In this document: piece by piece, positions 1-8,339 of the stretch | Layout: every line of letters starts with the position of its first letter | Position numbering within the stretch: the stretch's first letter is position 1 | Translations under genes and position numbers: made by a program | The notes under the pieces: generated by a model | Database searches by the model: none | The model's input: the letters and a program-made list of their open reading frames with translations, nothing else | What the model was told of the DNA's origin: nothing | DNA from: Lentisphaeria bacterium | Lineage (GTDB): Bacteria > Verrucomicrobiota > Lentisphaeria > Oligosphaerales > Oligosphaeraceae | Length of the DNA: 64,000 nt | Reading direction: 5' to 3' | NCBI GenBank assembly: GCA_016288215.1 | Contig: JAEEYQ010000005.1 | Coordinates: 62,001 to 126,000, forward strand

Positions 1-719
1 CCCAGACAATAAATGGATATGCTCATGATTTTGCCTAAATTCGTTTTTATGTATGATGACAATGATTCTAAATCATTGTATTCCAAATTGTTACAATAAA
101 ACTTCCCGTCATCCATGATGATAAAGAGGTGATTTTCATTGATGCCACAATATTGGTAAGTTTTATCTTTGCATGGAATAATGTGGTTTTCAATGTGGAT
201 ATTGTGTTTTTCTAATGTGCAATTTAGGGAAGATAATGATTCATCCTCTTTGGTGAAATACTCAACCATAACGTTGACTCTTGTTGTCTTTTTCTTTTGA
301 AGATACTTTGCTAAAGCATTTGCATTGTTGAAGTTATGGGAGTCACATTCCATATAATCTTCGGAATGTACAAATAGAGTTGTTATATCGTTGTCAACGA
401 TTTCAGTGATTTTGGCATATTTAGAAATCTTGTCTAAATTGCCTGATGAGTTGGGTACATAGCCAACGGTTTCCTTGTCATCCATAGAATCATCTTTTTT
501 TACGGGAATGCAGACGATATATCTTTCCTGGTCATCCAATAAATAATCGTTGATCTTCTCAATGGGAAAAAACACGGATTCCTTCAACACAAGTGATTCT
601 TTGGAAAGCAATGCGCAATAAACAAGATTATCGTTGTCGGAAAGAGGGCCGTTTTGGCATCCAAAGCCAATGATGAGCAGGCAAAACAAGAGGCTTAGCG
701 GCATAAATCCATGAGACAT
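1..719 (-). CDS. Partial lipoprotein-like protein of unknown function
   Basis: Reading the minus strand from ATG at 717-719 gives about 239 codons with no stop before the window edge, so the C-terminus is missing. The N-terminus (MSHGFMPLSLLFCLLIIGFGC) has a short hydrophobic stretch ending in GFGC, a weak lipobox, so export as a lipoprotein is likely but not certain. The rest is polar and rich in Asn, Asp, Glu and Lys, and the DNA is visibly more AT-rich than most neighbours. The last visible part (LFIIMDDGKFYCNNLEYNDL) faintly resembles the periplasmic domain of ExbD/TolR proteins, but this is not enough to name it. No strong ribosome binding site precedes the ATG. The 174-base gap to the next gene holds a small GCCGC/GCGGC hairpin near 797-809 and nothing else clear. 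Confidence 0.6.
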   Translation of the reverse strand, partial: MSHGFMPLSLLFCLLIIGFGCQNGPLSDNDNLVYCALLSKESLVLKESVFFPIEKINDYLLDDQERYIVCIPVKKDDSMDDKETVGYVPNSSGNLDKISKYAKITEIVDNDITTLFVHSEDYMECDSHNFNNANALAKYLQKKKTTRVNVMVEYFTKEDESLSSLNCTLEKHNIHIENHIIPCKDKTYQYCGINENHLFIIMDDGKFYCNNLEYNDLESLSSYIKTNLGKIMSISIYCL

Positions 720-893
720 TTCGATTGATGCAATATGGTGGAAAGGGGGATGTGGCATGAGAGGGATGTTATGCATTGTCGCGCACTTCGTTCGCTGCCG
801 CTTCGCGGCTTTCAATTGCCGATCCTCTTGGGGGATCAGAGCGTTATATTTTTTGTAACATATTGATAATAAGCATATTATGACTTATCCTTG

Positions 894-1721
894 TCATTCC
901 TCCCAATTTTGGGAGCCAGGGGCCTCGAAGAGCATGCGCAGCTCTTTCGGAAGGCTTTCAAATTCTTTGCTGAACCTTTTGGCGTCCTCGGTTTTGCCAA
1001 GGGTGGCGCAGATGCCCTTCAGCTCCCAGACGACTCGCGCGGTAACCCGTGCGTTCTCGATGGGTTTAAATGAGTCGATGCCGTGATAGGGGCGAAGCAA
1101 GGCCTCCGCCTTCTCCAGCTGTGCCATGGCCTGCTCCTTCGAATCCGCCATCAGAAACATGCCGTATCTGGCATGGGCACTGGCCTGGTCCAGCTGTAAT
1201 TCCACTTTTCGCACAGGGGGCTCCTGGTCAAGAAAGGCACTGCCTTTTTCAAAAAGCGCGAGACAGTCCTCCCAACATTTTTGCGCGATGGCGTGGTCAT
1301 TATTGTATCTCATTGCCTCGCAGCCTCTTGCGATGGCCGCTCCCCAATACGCCATGGGATTTTCAGGGTCGAAGCGCCATGCTTGGTTAAAGGCCGCCAT
1401 GCCTTCGGCGCGTGTCTTCGCCTCAAAGCCCTCTCGGGCTGCCTTCATCGAAATTCGACGGCGCGCATCCGGCGGATATTTCTCGCGTTGTTTGTCATAG
1501 CCCAACAGGGAGGCTTCCTCGTTTGTCATAAGTAGCTGGCATTCAGTAATTTGTATATCTCCTGCCGGAGCCTTCCCCGTCTCGGCCGCCGGCGGCTCCT
1601 TTTCGGATTTCGTGCAGCCGGCCAATAGCGCCATGACCGTCATCATCATGAAAAGGCCGTTGGCTGCGCAAGGCATGGCATAGCCGCCAAGACAGTGTCG
1701 TATATATCTGATTTTCAACAT
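894..1721 (-). CDS. TPR-like lipoprotein
   Basis: A 275-residue exported protein. I chose ATG at 1719-1721 because AAGGAG lies just upstream on the minus strand; the frame stays open further upstream but that stretch is low quality. The N-terminal hydrophobic segment ends in LLAGC (Cys36), a good lipobox, followed by a charged linker. From about residue 80 on, the sequence is Ala-rich helical with TPR-like pieces (FNQAWRFDPENPMAYWGAAI near the middle), suggesting a periplasmic or outer-membrane-anchored scaffold. The exact partner is unknown. The gene stands alone; upstream lies a 635-base divergent gap shared with the sialidase-like gene and containing repeat element A. Confidence 0.7.
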   Translation of the reverse strand: MLKIRYIRHCLGGYAMPCAANGLFMMMTVMALLAGCTKSEKEPPAAETGKAPAGDIQITECQLLMTNEEASLLGYDKQREKYPPDARRRISMKAAREGFEAKTRAEGMAAFNQAWRFDPENPMAYWGAAIARGCEAMRYNNDHAIAQKCWEDCLALFEKGSAFLDQEPPVRKVELQLDQASAHARYGMFLMADSKEQAMAQLEKAEALLRPYHGIDSFKPIENARVTARVVWELKGICATLGKTEDAKRFSKEFESLPKELRMLFEAPGSQNWEE

Positions 1722-1896
1722 GTTTCTCCTTGTCGATGGGTTCCGTGGCATTCTTGACTTGTCGCTTGCATCATACGATATTCTCTTTTGGCCAAATTGC
1801 AAGGGGGCTCCTGTGGAATCGGCGGGGTTTTCGGGAGTCATGGCCATGGTTGGCAACGGTGTCTGGAACGGCTTCAATCGCATGGATGAACCTATG

Positions 1897-2182
1897 TTGC
1901 AATTTTTGCAAGTATGAAGGGGCGTTGACGGCCTTGGACGGCGTTTTGGCCGTTGAAATGGAATGGTGCCGCCGAGGAGCTTTGTCCACCTTGATTTTGG
2001 GGGCATGATGGCCAATAGGGGCCCTGGAGCGCGCTTTGTGGCAAGGAGAGTGCTTTTAGGTATATTAATACCTAGATGTCATATGGGCCCGAGAGGGGCC
2101 GTCTGAGCGAGTTTTCTGGGTTTGCCCTGTTTTGGAGCAAGTGGTGATTAGAGCATGGTTGATATTGCAAAAAATGCAATAT
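1897..2182. repeat. Dispersed element A, copy 1 (MITE-like)
   Basis: A 286-base non-coding stretch that aligns along its length with 53417-53700. It starts with TTGCAATTTTTGCAAG and ends with TTGCAAAAAATGCAATAT, which are imperfect inverted copies of each other, so the unit has terminal inverted repeats. Inside, both copies keep the perfect palindrome AGGTATATTAATACCT (here about 2059-2074) and a GGCCC/GGGCC hairpin just after it whose loop differs between copies. Much of the rest is diverged. It fills most of the 635-base gap between the divergent genes at 1721 and 2357; the remaining bases on either side show nothing I recognise. It could be a miniature mobile element or a conserved structured RNA or regulatory unit. 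Confidence 0.7.
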
Positions 2183-2356
2183 AGTGACGGATTTGTTCCA
2201 CTTAATCGTATATTGTCTGCGATTGCCAAATTGCGGAGGCGTGGTTTGTAATGGACTAATCCGCCATTATTTTAATGCCATCCATCAGGGCGCATAGATG
2301 GACGTGGACAGGCGCACGGATGGATGTGACATGCAAAACCCGAAGGAGCTCCTCAC

Positions 2357-4051
2357 ATGAAAAAAGGCATTGGACTGTACGCGCTTGCTTCCTTCCTCTT
2401 GGTTGCAGGCGGCTGTGCCACGCAAATCGAAAACACGAACCCTCAAATCAACCATACACCAGAAGAAAGTCTAAGATTAATGAAAGAAAAAGGCGTGAAC
2501 TGCGAAGTGCTGTCCACAAACAGCAACGGGGCCGTGACTTGGGTGCATCCTCTTCCGGATGGAAGATTGTTCACCATCGCGACAATGGACAAAACCCACG
2601 ACTACAACAACACTCTTCCCTGCGAACAGTTTCTGTTCGGACGGATTTCGGAGGATGGCGGAAAGACATGGGGAGCCCCGTATCATCTTTACACCTGGCC
2701 GGAGCAGATCACGTGCATGATTTGCGCCGGCTCCATGATCGACAGCAAAGGCCATCTTCATGTGTTTGCGCTGCGCATCAAACGGCTTGACGTGGGCAAA
2801 AACATCCTTGACGGCGGCATTGGCTATGTCCGTTTCGACTCCTATAAAGGCGACAATCCCATCTACAGCACCATGCCTTGCCTTGACCGCTATACGGGCT
2901 CGCTGAACAGTTGCCTCGAGACATCCAACGGACGGCTCGTCATCCCGTTCTCAACGATTGCAGGGAACCAGAACAGCAAATTCGTGTCCTCCGTCATCTA
3001 CTCCGATGACTATGGCCTGACGTGGGCGGCCTCAAATGACATCGCCGTCGTCAGCGACGAGAAGGACATCGAGTCCGGAGCCGTGGAGCCCATTGTGGTC
3101 GAGCTGGAGAAGAACCGGCTGTTGATGCTGATTCGTACAGTGTTGGGAACATTCTGGTACTCAACTTCTTATGACAATGGCGCAACATGGGCGCAGGCCA
3201 AGCCGTCGAAAATCATCTCGTCAAACGCTCCAGGTGGAATCACCCGAATGCCGGATGGCAGAATCTTCTTGGCCTGGAACAACGCGTTTGGCCATCCATT
3301 GAGCGGCGTGCGCTACAGTTCCGCTCGGCAATGTCTGCACGGCGCGATTTCCGATGACAATCTTCGCACGCTGAAGGGCGTTCGGATTCTGCTGAAGAAG
3401 CGGATGGGCGATTCGAATCATCTGCACAACGCCTATCCGTATGTGGTAAACGCGGGAAACAACGAGCTCTATCTGCGGACCTTTGAGGTCGCGGGAAAGG
3501 GCGGCTCGCGATGGGGCATGGAGCAGTCGTATCTGAGCAAGGTGTCGGCGGATGTCCTTGAGGAGACGGAAGTCCATGACAACTGGAAGGAATGGGTCTG
3601 CGATGTTCCCGCCGTCGAAGACGGGGTCGAGATTCGGCCCACGGCAGAACAAGTCGCCTACACCATAACCAGTTTCCCCTTCGCCAATTCTGGAGAAATC
3701 ACGGTCGAAACCGAAGGGAAATGGGACGGCGAGGCGCAGCTTCTTCTCTCCAGCTGCTATCTGGACCGGCTGAATTTCATGGAGAACTCCCGCCCGAAGA
3801 CATGGGATGACTCCATCCGCGCCCTCTATGACGCGGTGGCCGTTTCAGAGCCCGGCCTATGGAAACTCACATGGAAAGAGGGGAAAATCACCCTTGAGGT
3901 CAATGGAAAGACTGTTCAGACCGCCGAAATGACTTTGAAAAATGGCGTGAATCATTTCGGCATCTTGTTCAAAGGGAACGGTTTGCTCAAAATCAAGCAT
4001 TTTGACGCCAAATCCTATGACAACCGCTGGAACACAGGAATCGAATTTTAG
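2357..4051 (+). CDS. Sialidase-like (BNR repeat) lipoprotein
   Basis: A 564-residue secreted protein, probably an exo-acting glycosidase of the sialidase/neuraminidase superfamily (BNR_2 type) that would cut terminal sugars from host or dietary glycans. The start is preceded by GAAGGAG. Residues 1-20 form a lipoprotein signal ending in VAGGC (Cys20). Asp-box motifs that mark the six-bladed propeller are visible: SEDGGKTW (98-105), SDDYGLTW (about 217-224) and SYDNGATW (about 271-278). A C-terminal region from about 435 looks like an added beta-sandwich. I do not see the classical FRIP arginine motif, so the substrate may not be sialic acid; related propellers act on other glycans. It is monocistronic. 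An N-acylglucosamine 2-epimerase at 16394-17572 would fit sialic acid use but is far away. Confidence 0.75.
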   Translation: MKKGIGLYALASFLLVAGGCATQIENTNPQINHTPEESLRLMKEKGVNCEVLSTNSNGAVTWVHPLPDGRLFTIATMDKTHDYNNTLPCEQFLFGRISEDGGKTWGAPYHLYTWPEQITCMICAGSMIDSKGHLHVFALRIKRLDVGKNILDGGIGYVRFDSYKGDNPIYSTMPCLDRYTGSLNSCLETSNGRLVIPFSTIAGNQNSKFVSSVIYSDDYGLTWAASNDIAVVSDEKDIESGAVEPIVVELEKNRLLMLIRTVLGTFWYSTSYDNGATWAQAKPSKIISSNAPGGITRMPDGRIFLAWNNAFGHPLSGVRYSSARQCLHGAISDDNLRTLKGVRILLKKRMGDSNHLHNAYPYVVNAGNNELYLRTFEVAGKGGSRWGMEQSYLSKVSADVLEETEVHDNWKEWVCDVPAVEDGVEIRPTAEQVAYTITSFPFANSGEITVETEGKWDGEAQLLLSSCYLDRLNFMENSRPKTWDDSIRALYDAVAVSEPGLWKLTWKEGKITLEVNGKTVQTAEMTLKNGVNHFGILFKGNGLLKIKHFDAKSYDNRWNTGIEF

Positions 4052-4125
4052 AATTAGAAATTAGGAATTAGAAATTAGGAATTAGAGGCTAGGAATTAGG
4101 AATTAGGAATTAGAAATTAGGAATG
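4052..4125. repeat. Short AT-rich tandem repeat
   Basis: Directly after the sialidase-like stop codon, the unit TAGGAATTAGAAAT and variants of it recur several times in a row up to about position 4125. It is non-coding, unlike the GC-richer surroundings, and is probably a slippage-prone microsatellite-like tract. It abuts the hairpin-rich element B. Confidence 0.75.
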
Positions 4126-4171
4126 TAACGATTCAGGACCATCCGTCAAAGCTCAATTTGGGGTAGTAATT

Positions 4172-4438
4172 CGGCCCCGTTGGGGCCGTGGATCCATGGG
4201 GTGATGCCCTGTCCCCGGGTTTCGCTTCGCTCAACCCGAGGTTACGTTAATTGAGCCGCGTTGCGGCTCCTTTGGGGACACGATGGCATGTAGACTTGCC
4301 ATGGCATGGATTCTGCAAGGCATTGAAAGGGCCTAATTTATGTGCCCCCGGGTTGATTCGCCTTCGCCTACGCTACGGGACAAGGCGAAACCCGGGGGTG
4401 AAAGTGTATCCTCTGATTTCACAGCCTTATCGGGGCTG
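4172..4438. repeat. Dispersed hairpin-rich element B, copy 1
   Basis: A non-coding stretch packed with inverted repeats: CGGCCCC-GTT-GGGGCCG (4172-4188), a GGGTT/AACCC stem (4213-4241), GAGCCGC-GTT-GCGGCTC (4253-4269), a long stem made of CCCCCGGGTT (4345-4354) and AACCCGGGGG (4389-4398) with an inner TTCGCCTT/AAGGCGAA pair, and CAGCC/GGCTG (4422-4438). The part from about 4281 onward aligns with 9256-9421, including CCTCTGATTTCACAGCC near the end. It occupies most of the 491-base gap between the convergent genes ending at 4051 and 4543, so part of it may also serve as a transcription terminator. Confidence 0.65.
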
Positions 4439-4542
4439 AATTAGAAATGGTGGGAGACTCATGAGACTGACAAACTCGTCTCTTGACTTATGTCTTATGT
4501 CCCACGTCTTCTATCCACAAAAGTTACATTGTTCCATCTTTG

Positions 4543-6702
4543 TTATCTTCCTTTTTCCGCTCCAGGTTGCGTTTCAGCAGTTTTCACTAACAGGAAAGCC
4601 CGGCAGTCGAAATCGCCAAACAGTTCAAACTGCAATCCGACCTGTGCCAAAGCGCGGCCAGTTCGAGCTGGATACTTCTCTGAGACATCGGCCGAGAACT
4701 CTTTTGCCCTCGCGTGTCCTCCGAAACATTCGATTGAATAGACTGCATTTTCCTCAAGAGCTGGAATCCGACAAGGGGGAATTCGATCGGCAAACTGCTG
4801 AGAACCGCCAAGTATGATTACGACCGCCTGTGTTTTATCCGGCAGGACGTATTCGTAAACAGCAAATCTGTTTTCCCTGATCGATGCCAGTCGGTACAGT
4901 TCACCGCGATGCAGGACCGGACGCAGTTTTTTGTAGAGTGAAACATAGGCGGCAATCTCCTTCAACTCAGTTTCAGAACATTTTACCAACGGTTTACCGC
5001 AAGCCAGCGAGCCGAGAAATCCGCAGTATGCCTGAAATTTCGTCGGAGTATGCCGTTCATTGATATGCGCCATTGAATCGCTGATATGGCAGGCACCGCC
5101 AGCCATTCGTGGCAAATTCAGATAGGTGAATCCCTCGTGCAGGCAGACCATATCCAGCGGGTCCTGATTGTCACTGCGGTTGATTCTGCCGAAGGATTTG
5201 GTCATCTGCAGTGAGATACGTGACGCGCCAGAAGCACAGTTTTCCAACAGAAGTCCGGAGAAATCTTTGGAAAGTTTCTGAAAAATCCAGTCCAGATTGC
5301 GTGCATAGTCAATCCACAGTCGTGGCGAACTCCCTGGGCTTGTAAAGTAACTGTTCATATCCAGCTTGAGATAACGAATTCCAGTTGAAGCAACTAGATC
5401 ATGCATGGATTTGTAAATATATTCAGCCACTTCTTTCTTCGCAAGATCCAGCATAGCGGAATGACGGTTGATGTCGCTGCGGAATTTGATGTCCGGTTCA
5501 CAACCTGGATAGCGCATCGCCCACTCCGGATGTGCCTTGTACAGGTCGCTGGCCAGTTCAAATGATTCAGGCTCGACCCATAATCCGAACTGCATTCCCA
5601 TTTTGGCGACCGCATCAATCACCGGTTTGAGCCCTCGGGGAAACTTGACCGGATCGGGATACCAGTCTCCCAGCGCATGTTGCCAGCCGTCATCAATCAC
5701 AAACAGCTCGGAGCCGATCTTCGCCGCTTTTTCTGCTGTTGTAATCACGTTTTCCTCATTGACGTTGATTCCCAAGCCGCCCCATGTGTTGGTCAGCATC
5801 GGCAGCTCTTTCCCAACAAGCCCCGAAGGTAGAAGGTTGTGTTCCTGATAGCGATGGAATATCCGGCTCATGCCGCTGAAACCTTCCCGTGTGAATCCGC
5901 CAAGAAATGCAGGAGTCTCAAAACGTTCTCCGGGAGCAAGATCAATGGCACTGTCAAACGGATTAATCCCTCCGATAACAGCCGTATGGTCATATCCATC
6001 ACGATCGATTACCATTCTCCAGTTACCGCTCCAGAGAATCGTGCCGAAGAACAGTTCCCCTGAAAGCTCATTGGCATTTCCGTCATCCAAGGCAAAAAAC
6101 GGCGCATGGTATGGTCCAGAAAGCCCTGTCCTGCTTTCCAGAATCATCTGTCCTTGATTGACCGGCTGACGGCTGATCATTTCTTCTTTAGCCCAGCGTC
6201 CATGCAGTTCAGTCAGACGCCATCGGGTAACCGTTGCAGGCATTTGCCATGCCGCCGAATAGAACTGTTCCAGTTGAATTGGTTCTTTCCCGGAATTGGT
6301 CAACACTACAAAACGTTCCAGCAACTCATCGTGAAGCCGATAATGCAGTTCAATTTCCAACGGATGTTTGGTCTCGCGGAAATAAAGGATCAGTTCGTTT
6401 TCCTTGATTTCATCGCTGATGAATTCAAAAAAAGTGGCTCGGATGCCGTCGCTGTAAGTTGCTTTCAGCGCAGGTTCATCGAAGAATTTGCCTCCGAACG
6501 CTGGGTATTCCTGACAGAATTGCGCAGCGCGGTCTGCCGGACAGTGCCGAAAATTCTGGCGTAATGGAATTGTTGTCATTTCAAATGAATCGGCAAGCGG
6601 GGCGCCCCAATAGAGGTTGACCGCATGGGCTGAAGTCACTTCCAGACCGTAACTCATCGTATAATTGGTCAGTAAATAACGTTTCTCAGATTTCTGAATC
6701 AT
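4543..6702 (-). CDS. Alpha-galactosidase, GH36 family
   Basis: A 719-residue retaining glycosidase that removes alpha-linked galactose from oligosaccharides such as melibiose or raffinose. Domain order fits GH36: an N-terminal beta-supersandwich, a TIM barrel from about residue 300, and a C-terminal beta domain. Visible motifs are FVIDDGWQ, LWVEPE, LKLDMN with the likely nucleophile Asp448, ENCASGASR, and SDNQDP with the likely acid/base Asp511. The start is chosen at 6702 because AGGAG sits 7-8 bases upstream; two earlier in-frame starts overlap or crowd that site. There is no signal peptide, so it works in the cytoplasm. It lies 113 bases downstream of an enolase-superfamily dehydratase on the same strand, suggesting a small galactose or galactonate catabolic operon. 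Confidence 0.9.
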   Translation of the reverse strand: MIQKSEKRYLLTNYTMSYGLEVTSAHAVNLYWGAPLADSFEMTTIPLRQNFRHCPADRAAQFCQEYPAFGGKFFDEPALKATYSDGIRATFFEFISDEIKENELILYFRETKHPLEIELHYRLHDELLERFVVLTNSGKEPIQLEQFYSAAWQMPATVTRWRLTELHGRWAKEEMISRQPVNQGQMILESRTGLSGPYHAPFFALDDGNANELSGELFFGTILWSGNWRMVIDRDGYDHTAVIGGINPFDSAIDLAPGERFETPAFLGGFTREGFSGMSRIFHRYQEHNLLPSGLVGKELPMLTNTWGGLGINVNEENVITTAEKAAKIGSELFVIDDGWQHALGDWYPDPVKFPRGLKPVIDAVAKMGMQFGLWVEPESFELASDLYKAHPEWAMRYPGCEPDIKFRSDINRHSAMLDLAKKEVAEYIYKSMHDLVASTGIRYLKLDMNSYFTSPGSSPRLWIDYARNLDWIFQKLSKDFSGLLLENCASGASRISLQMTKSFGRINRSDNQDPLDMVCLHEGFTYLNLPRMAGGACHISDSMAHINERHTPTKFQAYCGFLGSLACGKPLVKCSETELKEIAAYVSLYKKLRPVLHRGELYRLASIRENRFAVYEYVLPDKTQAVVIILGGSQQFADRIPPCRIPALEENAVYSIECFGGHARAKEFSADVSEKYPARTGRALAQVGLQFELFGDFDCRAFLLVKTAETQPGAEKGR

Positions 6703-6815
6703 TTCCATTCTCCTGAACACATTCTGAATCCTTAGTGATTCTCACCGAGTCCTTTGGACCCGCCGGTCATCTGCACGGCTTTTGCTTTGAAATCATCCCA
6801 TCGTTCTGTTCTCCG

Positions 6816-7979
6816 TTACCAGTCGCCGATCGCGCCGTCCAGACGGGTCAGTTGCGGGGTGTAGGGCGTGATTTCCGGATGTGCCTTGCAGACCTCTTCA
6901 TCCAGTTCGATCCCCCAGCCGGGCTTGTCGTTCAATGTCACATAGCCGTCTTTCACTTGGATCGGTTCGGTGATGACATCGTTCCGCCAGTCGTTGAGGA
7001 ACAGCCGTTCCTGAATCAGGAAATTTGGGACTGCGGCATCCAAATGCAGTGAGATCGTGGTGATGACTGGGCTCATGGGGCCATGCGGTGCGATAAACGC
7101 ATTGAATGATTCCGCCAGATGGGAAACTTTAAGCGCCGTCCCGAATCCGCAACAGTGGCCGAGATCCGGCTGAATCACTGAAGCACAGTTTCTTGTCAGC
7201 AGACGTTTGAATTCCGGCAGGAAGGAAAGCCGTTCTCCTGTCGCGACTGGCAGATCGAGCCGACTGGCAACCTTTGCTAAACCTTCCTCGTCTTCCGGCT
7301 GGCAGGGTTCTTCGAAAAATGTGAAATCGAACTCTTCCAGAATCCTTCCGACTCGGATTGCGAAATCGGCGTCGTAGCGACCGTGCCCATCATACATGAG
7401 CAGGGCATCTGGACCGATGGTGTCGCGAATAGTTGCCGCGACTTTTTCAATCTTCCTTAGATTGATTGGATCGTTCAGAGCCCAAACCGGCAGAGCCAGA
7501 CTGAATTTGAATGCGTCATATCCGGCAGACATGGCGACATGCGCTTTTTCACGAATCACAGAGGGATCGAGCGAGCCGCCACTCCAACCGTTTACATAAA
7601 CCCGAATCCGGTCCCTGCAGGCTCCGCCAATCAGTTTGTAAACTGGTAGATTTGAGACTTTTCCGAGAATATCCCACAATGCCAGTTCTATTCCCGCAAT
7701 GGCGCTGCCTTTGATGACGCCGCCTTTCCAGAACAGCTGCCGGATCATTTTCTGGGTTAGGTACTCAATCCGAGTCGGATCTTCGCCGATCACCAGACAT
7801 TCCAGATCTTTGAGAACGCCCGCAACGGCATGGTCATGACTTTCCAGCGTGGCTTCGCCTAATCCAGAGATCCCTTCGTCTGTATGCACACGGACAAAGT
7901 GATAGTTTCGGTTGGAAAGAAGGCCTATGCCTGGCGTTTGTGCCCCTACGAAAAGACTTTCGATTCTGGTTATTTTCAT
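6816..7979 (-). CDS. Enolase-superfamily sugar acid dehydratase (galactonate dehydratase-like)
   Basis: A 387-residue mandelate racemase/muconate lactonizing-type enzyme. The N-terminal capping domain (residues 1-120) starts MKITRIESLFVG. The barrel carries candidate metal ligands in MYDGHGRYD (Asp), FFEEPCQPED (Glu) and ATGERL (Glu), and a catalytic His in IAPHGPMSP, the pattern of D-galactonate dehydratase and relatives. It would dehydrate a hexonic acid to a 2-keto-3-deoxy sugar acid. The start at 7979 is set by GGTGGAGA just upstream; the frame extends 89 codons further without any homology-like features. It precedes the alpha-galactosidase and is probably co-transcribed with it. Exact substrate is not certain. 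Confidence 0.85.
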   Translation of the reverse strand: MKITRIESLFVGAQTPGIGLLSNRNYHFVRVHTDEGISGLGEATLESHDHAVAGVLKDLECLVIGEDPTRIEYLTQKMIRQLFWKGGVIKGSAIAGIELALWDILGKVSNLPVYKLIGGACRDRIRVYVNGWSGGSLDPSVIREKAHVAMSAGYDAFKFSLALPVWALNDPINLRKIEKVAATIRDTIGPDALLMYDGHGRYDADFAIRVGRILEEFDFTFFEEPCQPEDEEGLAKVASRLDLPVATGERLSFLPEFKRLLTRNCASVIQPDLGHCCGFGTALKVSHLAESFNAFIAPHGPMSPVITTISLHLDAAVPNFLIQERLFLNDWRNDVITEPIQVKDGYVTLNDKPGWGIELDEEVCKAHPEITPYTPQLTRLDGAIGDW

Positions 7980-8173
7980 ATTCTCTCCACCTCTGGATTT
8001 TATCTTTTGGGACCACAGCCGTCTCAAAACTTTGGCGGCTTGAAAAATTCGCGGGCACAGGGCATCTAAATGGAAATCTTGCATACAAGCACAAGAGGAA
8101 CCATGCTCCCGCAGAAACATACTATGTCCTTTTTTGTGCAGATTGCAAGCTGGATACCCGATGGAATCATTGG

Positions 8174-8196
8174 TAATGCCTATTGATGAGGCATTA
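8174..8196. repeat. Small inverted repeat
   Basis: TAATGCC and GGCATTA form a perfect 7-bp stem around a 9-base loop, immediately left of the terminator hairpin at 8199-8244. It may be part of the termination region or an operator upstream of the dehydratase gene, whose start lies about 200 bases away. Between 7980 and 8173 I see nothing else. Confidence 0.4.
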
Positions 8197-8198
8197 CG

Positions 8199-8244
8199 AA
8201 AAAAGCGGGGAGGGAATCGGCTGGTGTGCCGTTTCCCTCCCCGC
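8199..8244 (-). terminator. Rho-independent terminator for the pilin-like gene
   Basis: GCGGGGAGGGAA pairs with TTTCCCTCCCCGC around a short loop, and an A-run (8199-8204) on the plus strand becomes a U-run after the stem when read on the minus strand. This fits termination of minus-strand transcription coming from 9077-8340. Confidence 0.8.
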
Positions 8245-8279
8245 AATTATGACCGCTTACTTGATTGGCGATTAAGCCG

Positions 8280-8339
8280 TCAGTAGTCGATGCGGATATG
8301 GTCCTGCTTGTAGACGGAGCAGGCCATGGCCAAGATGGA
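8280..8339 (-). pseudogene. Remnant C-terminus of a second pilin-like gene
   Basis: On the minus strand these bases read in frame as ACSVYKQDHIRIDY followed by TGA. This matches the tail of the adjacent intact gene ([16 protein letters not shown]) both in protein and DNA. The rest of the second copy is gone: the fragment starts right after the stop codon of the intact gene. It is best explained as the leftover of a tandem duplication reduced by deletion or recombination. Confidence 0.75.

Noticed and set aside
8068-8246. N-terminal extension of the dehydratase gene of up to 89 codons
   Set aside because: No start site features; the ribosome site GGTGGAGA before 7979 and the normal family N-terminus set the start, and the extension overlaps the terminator hairpin.
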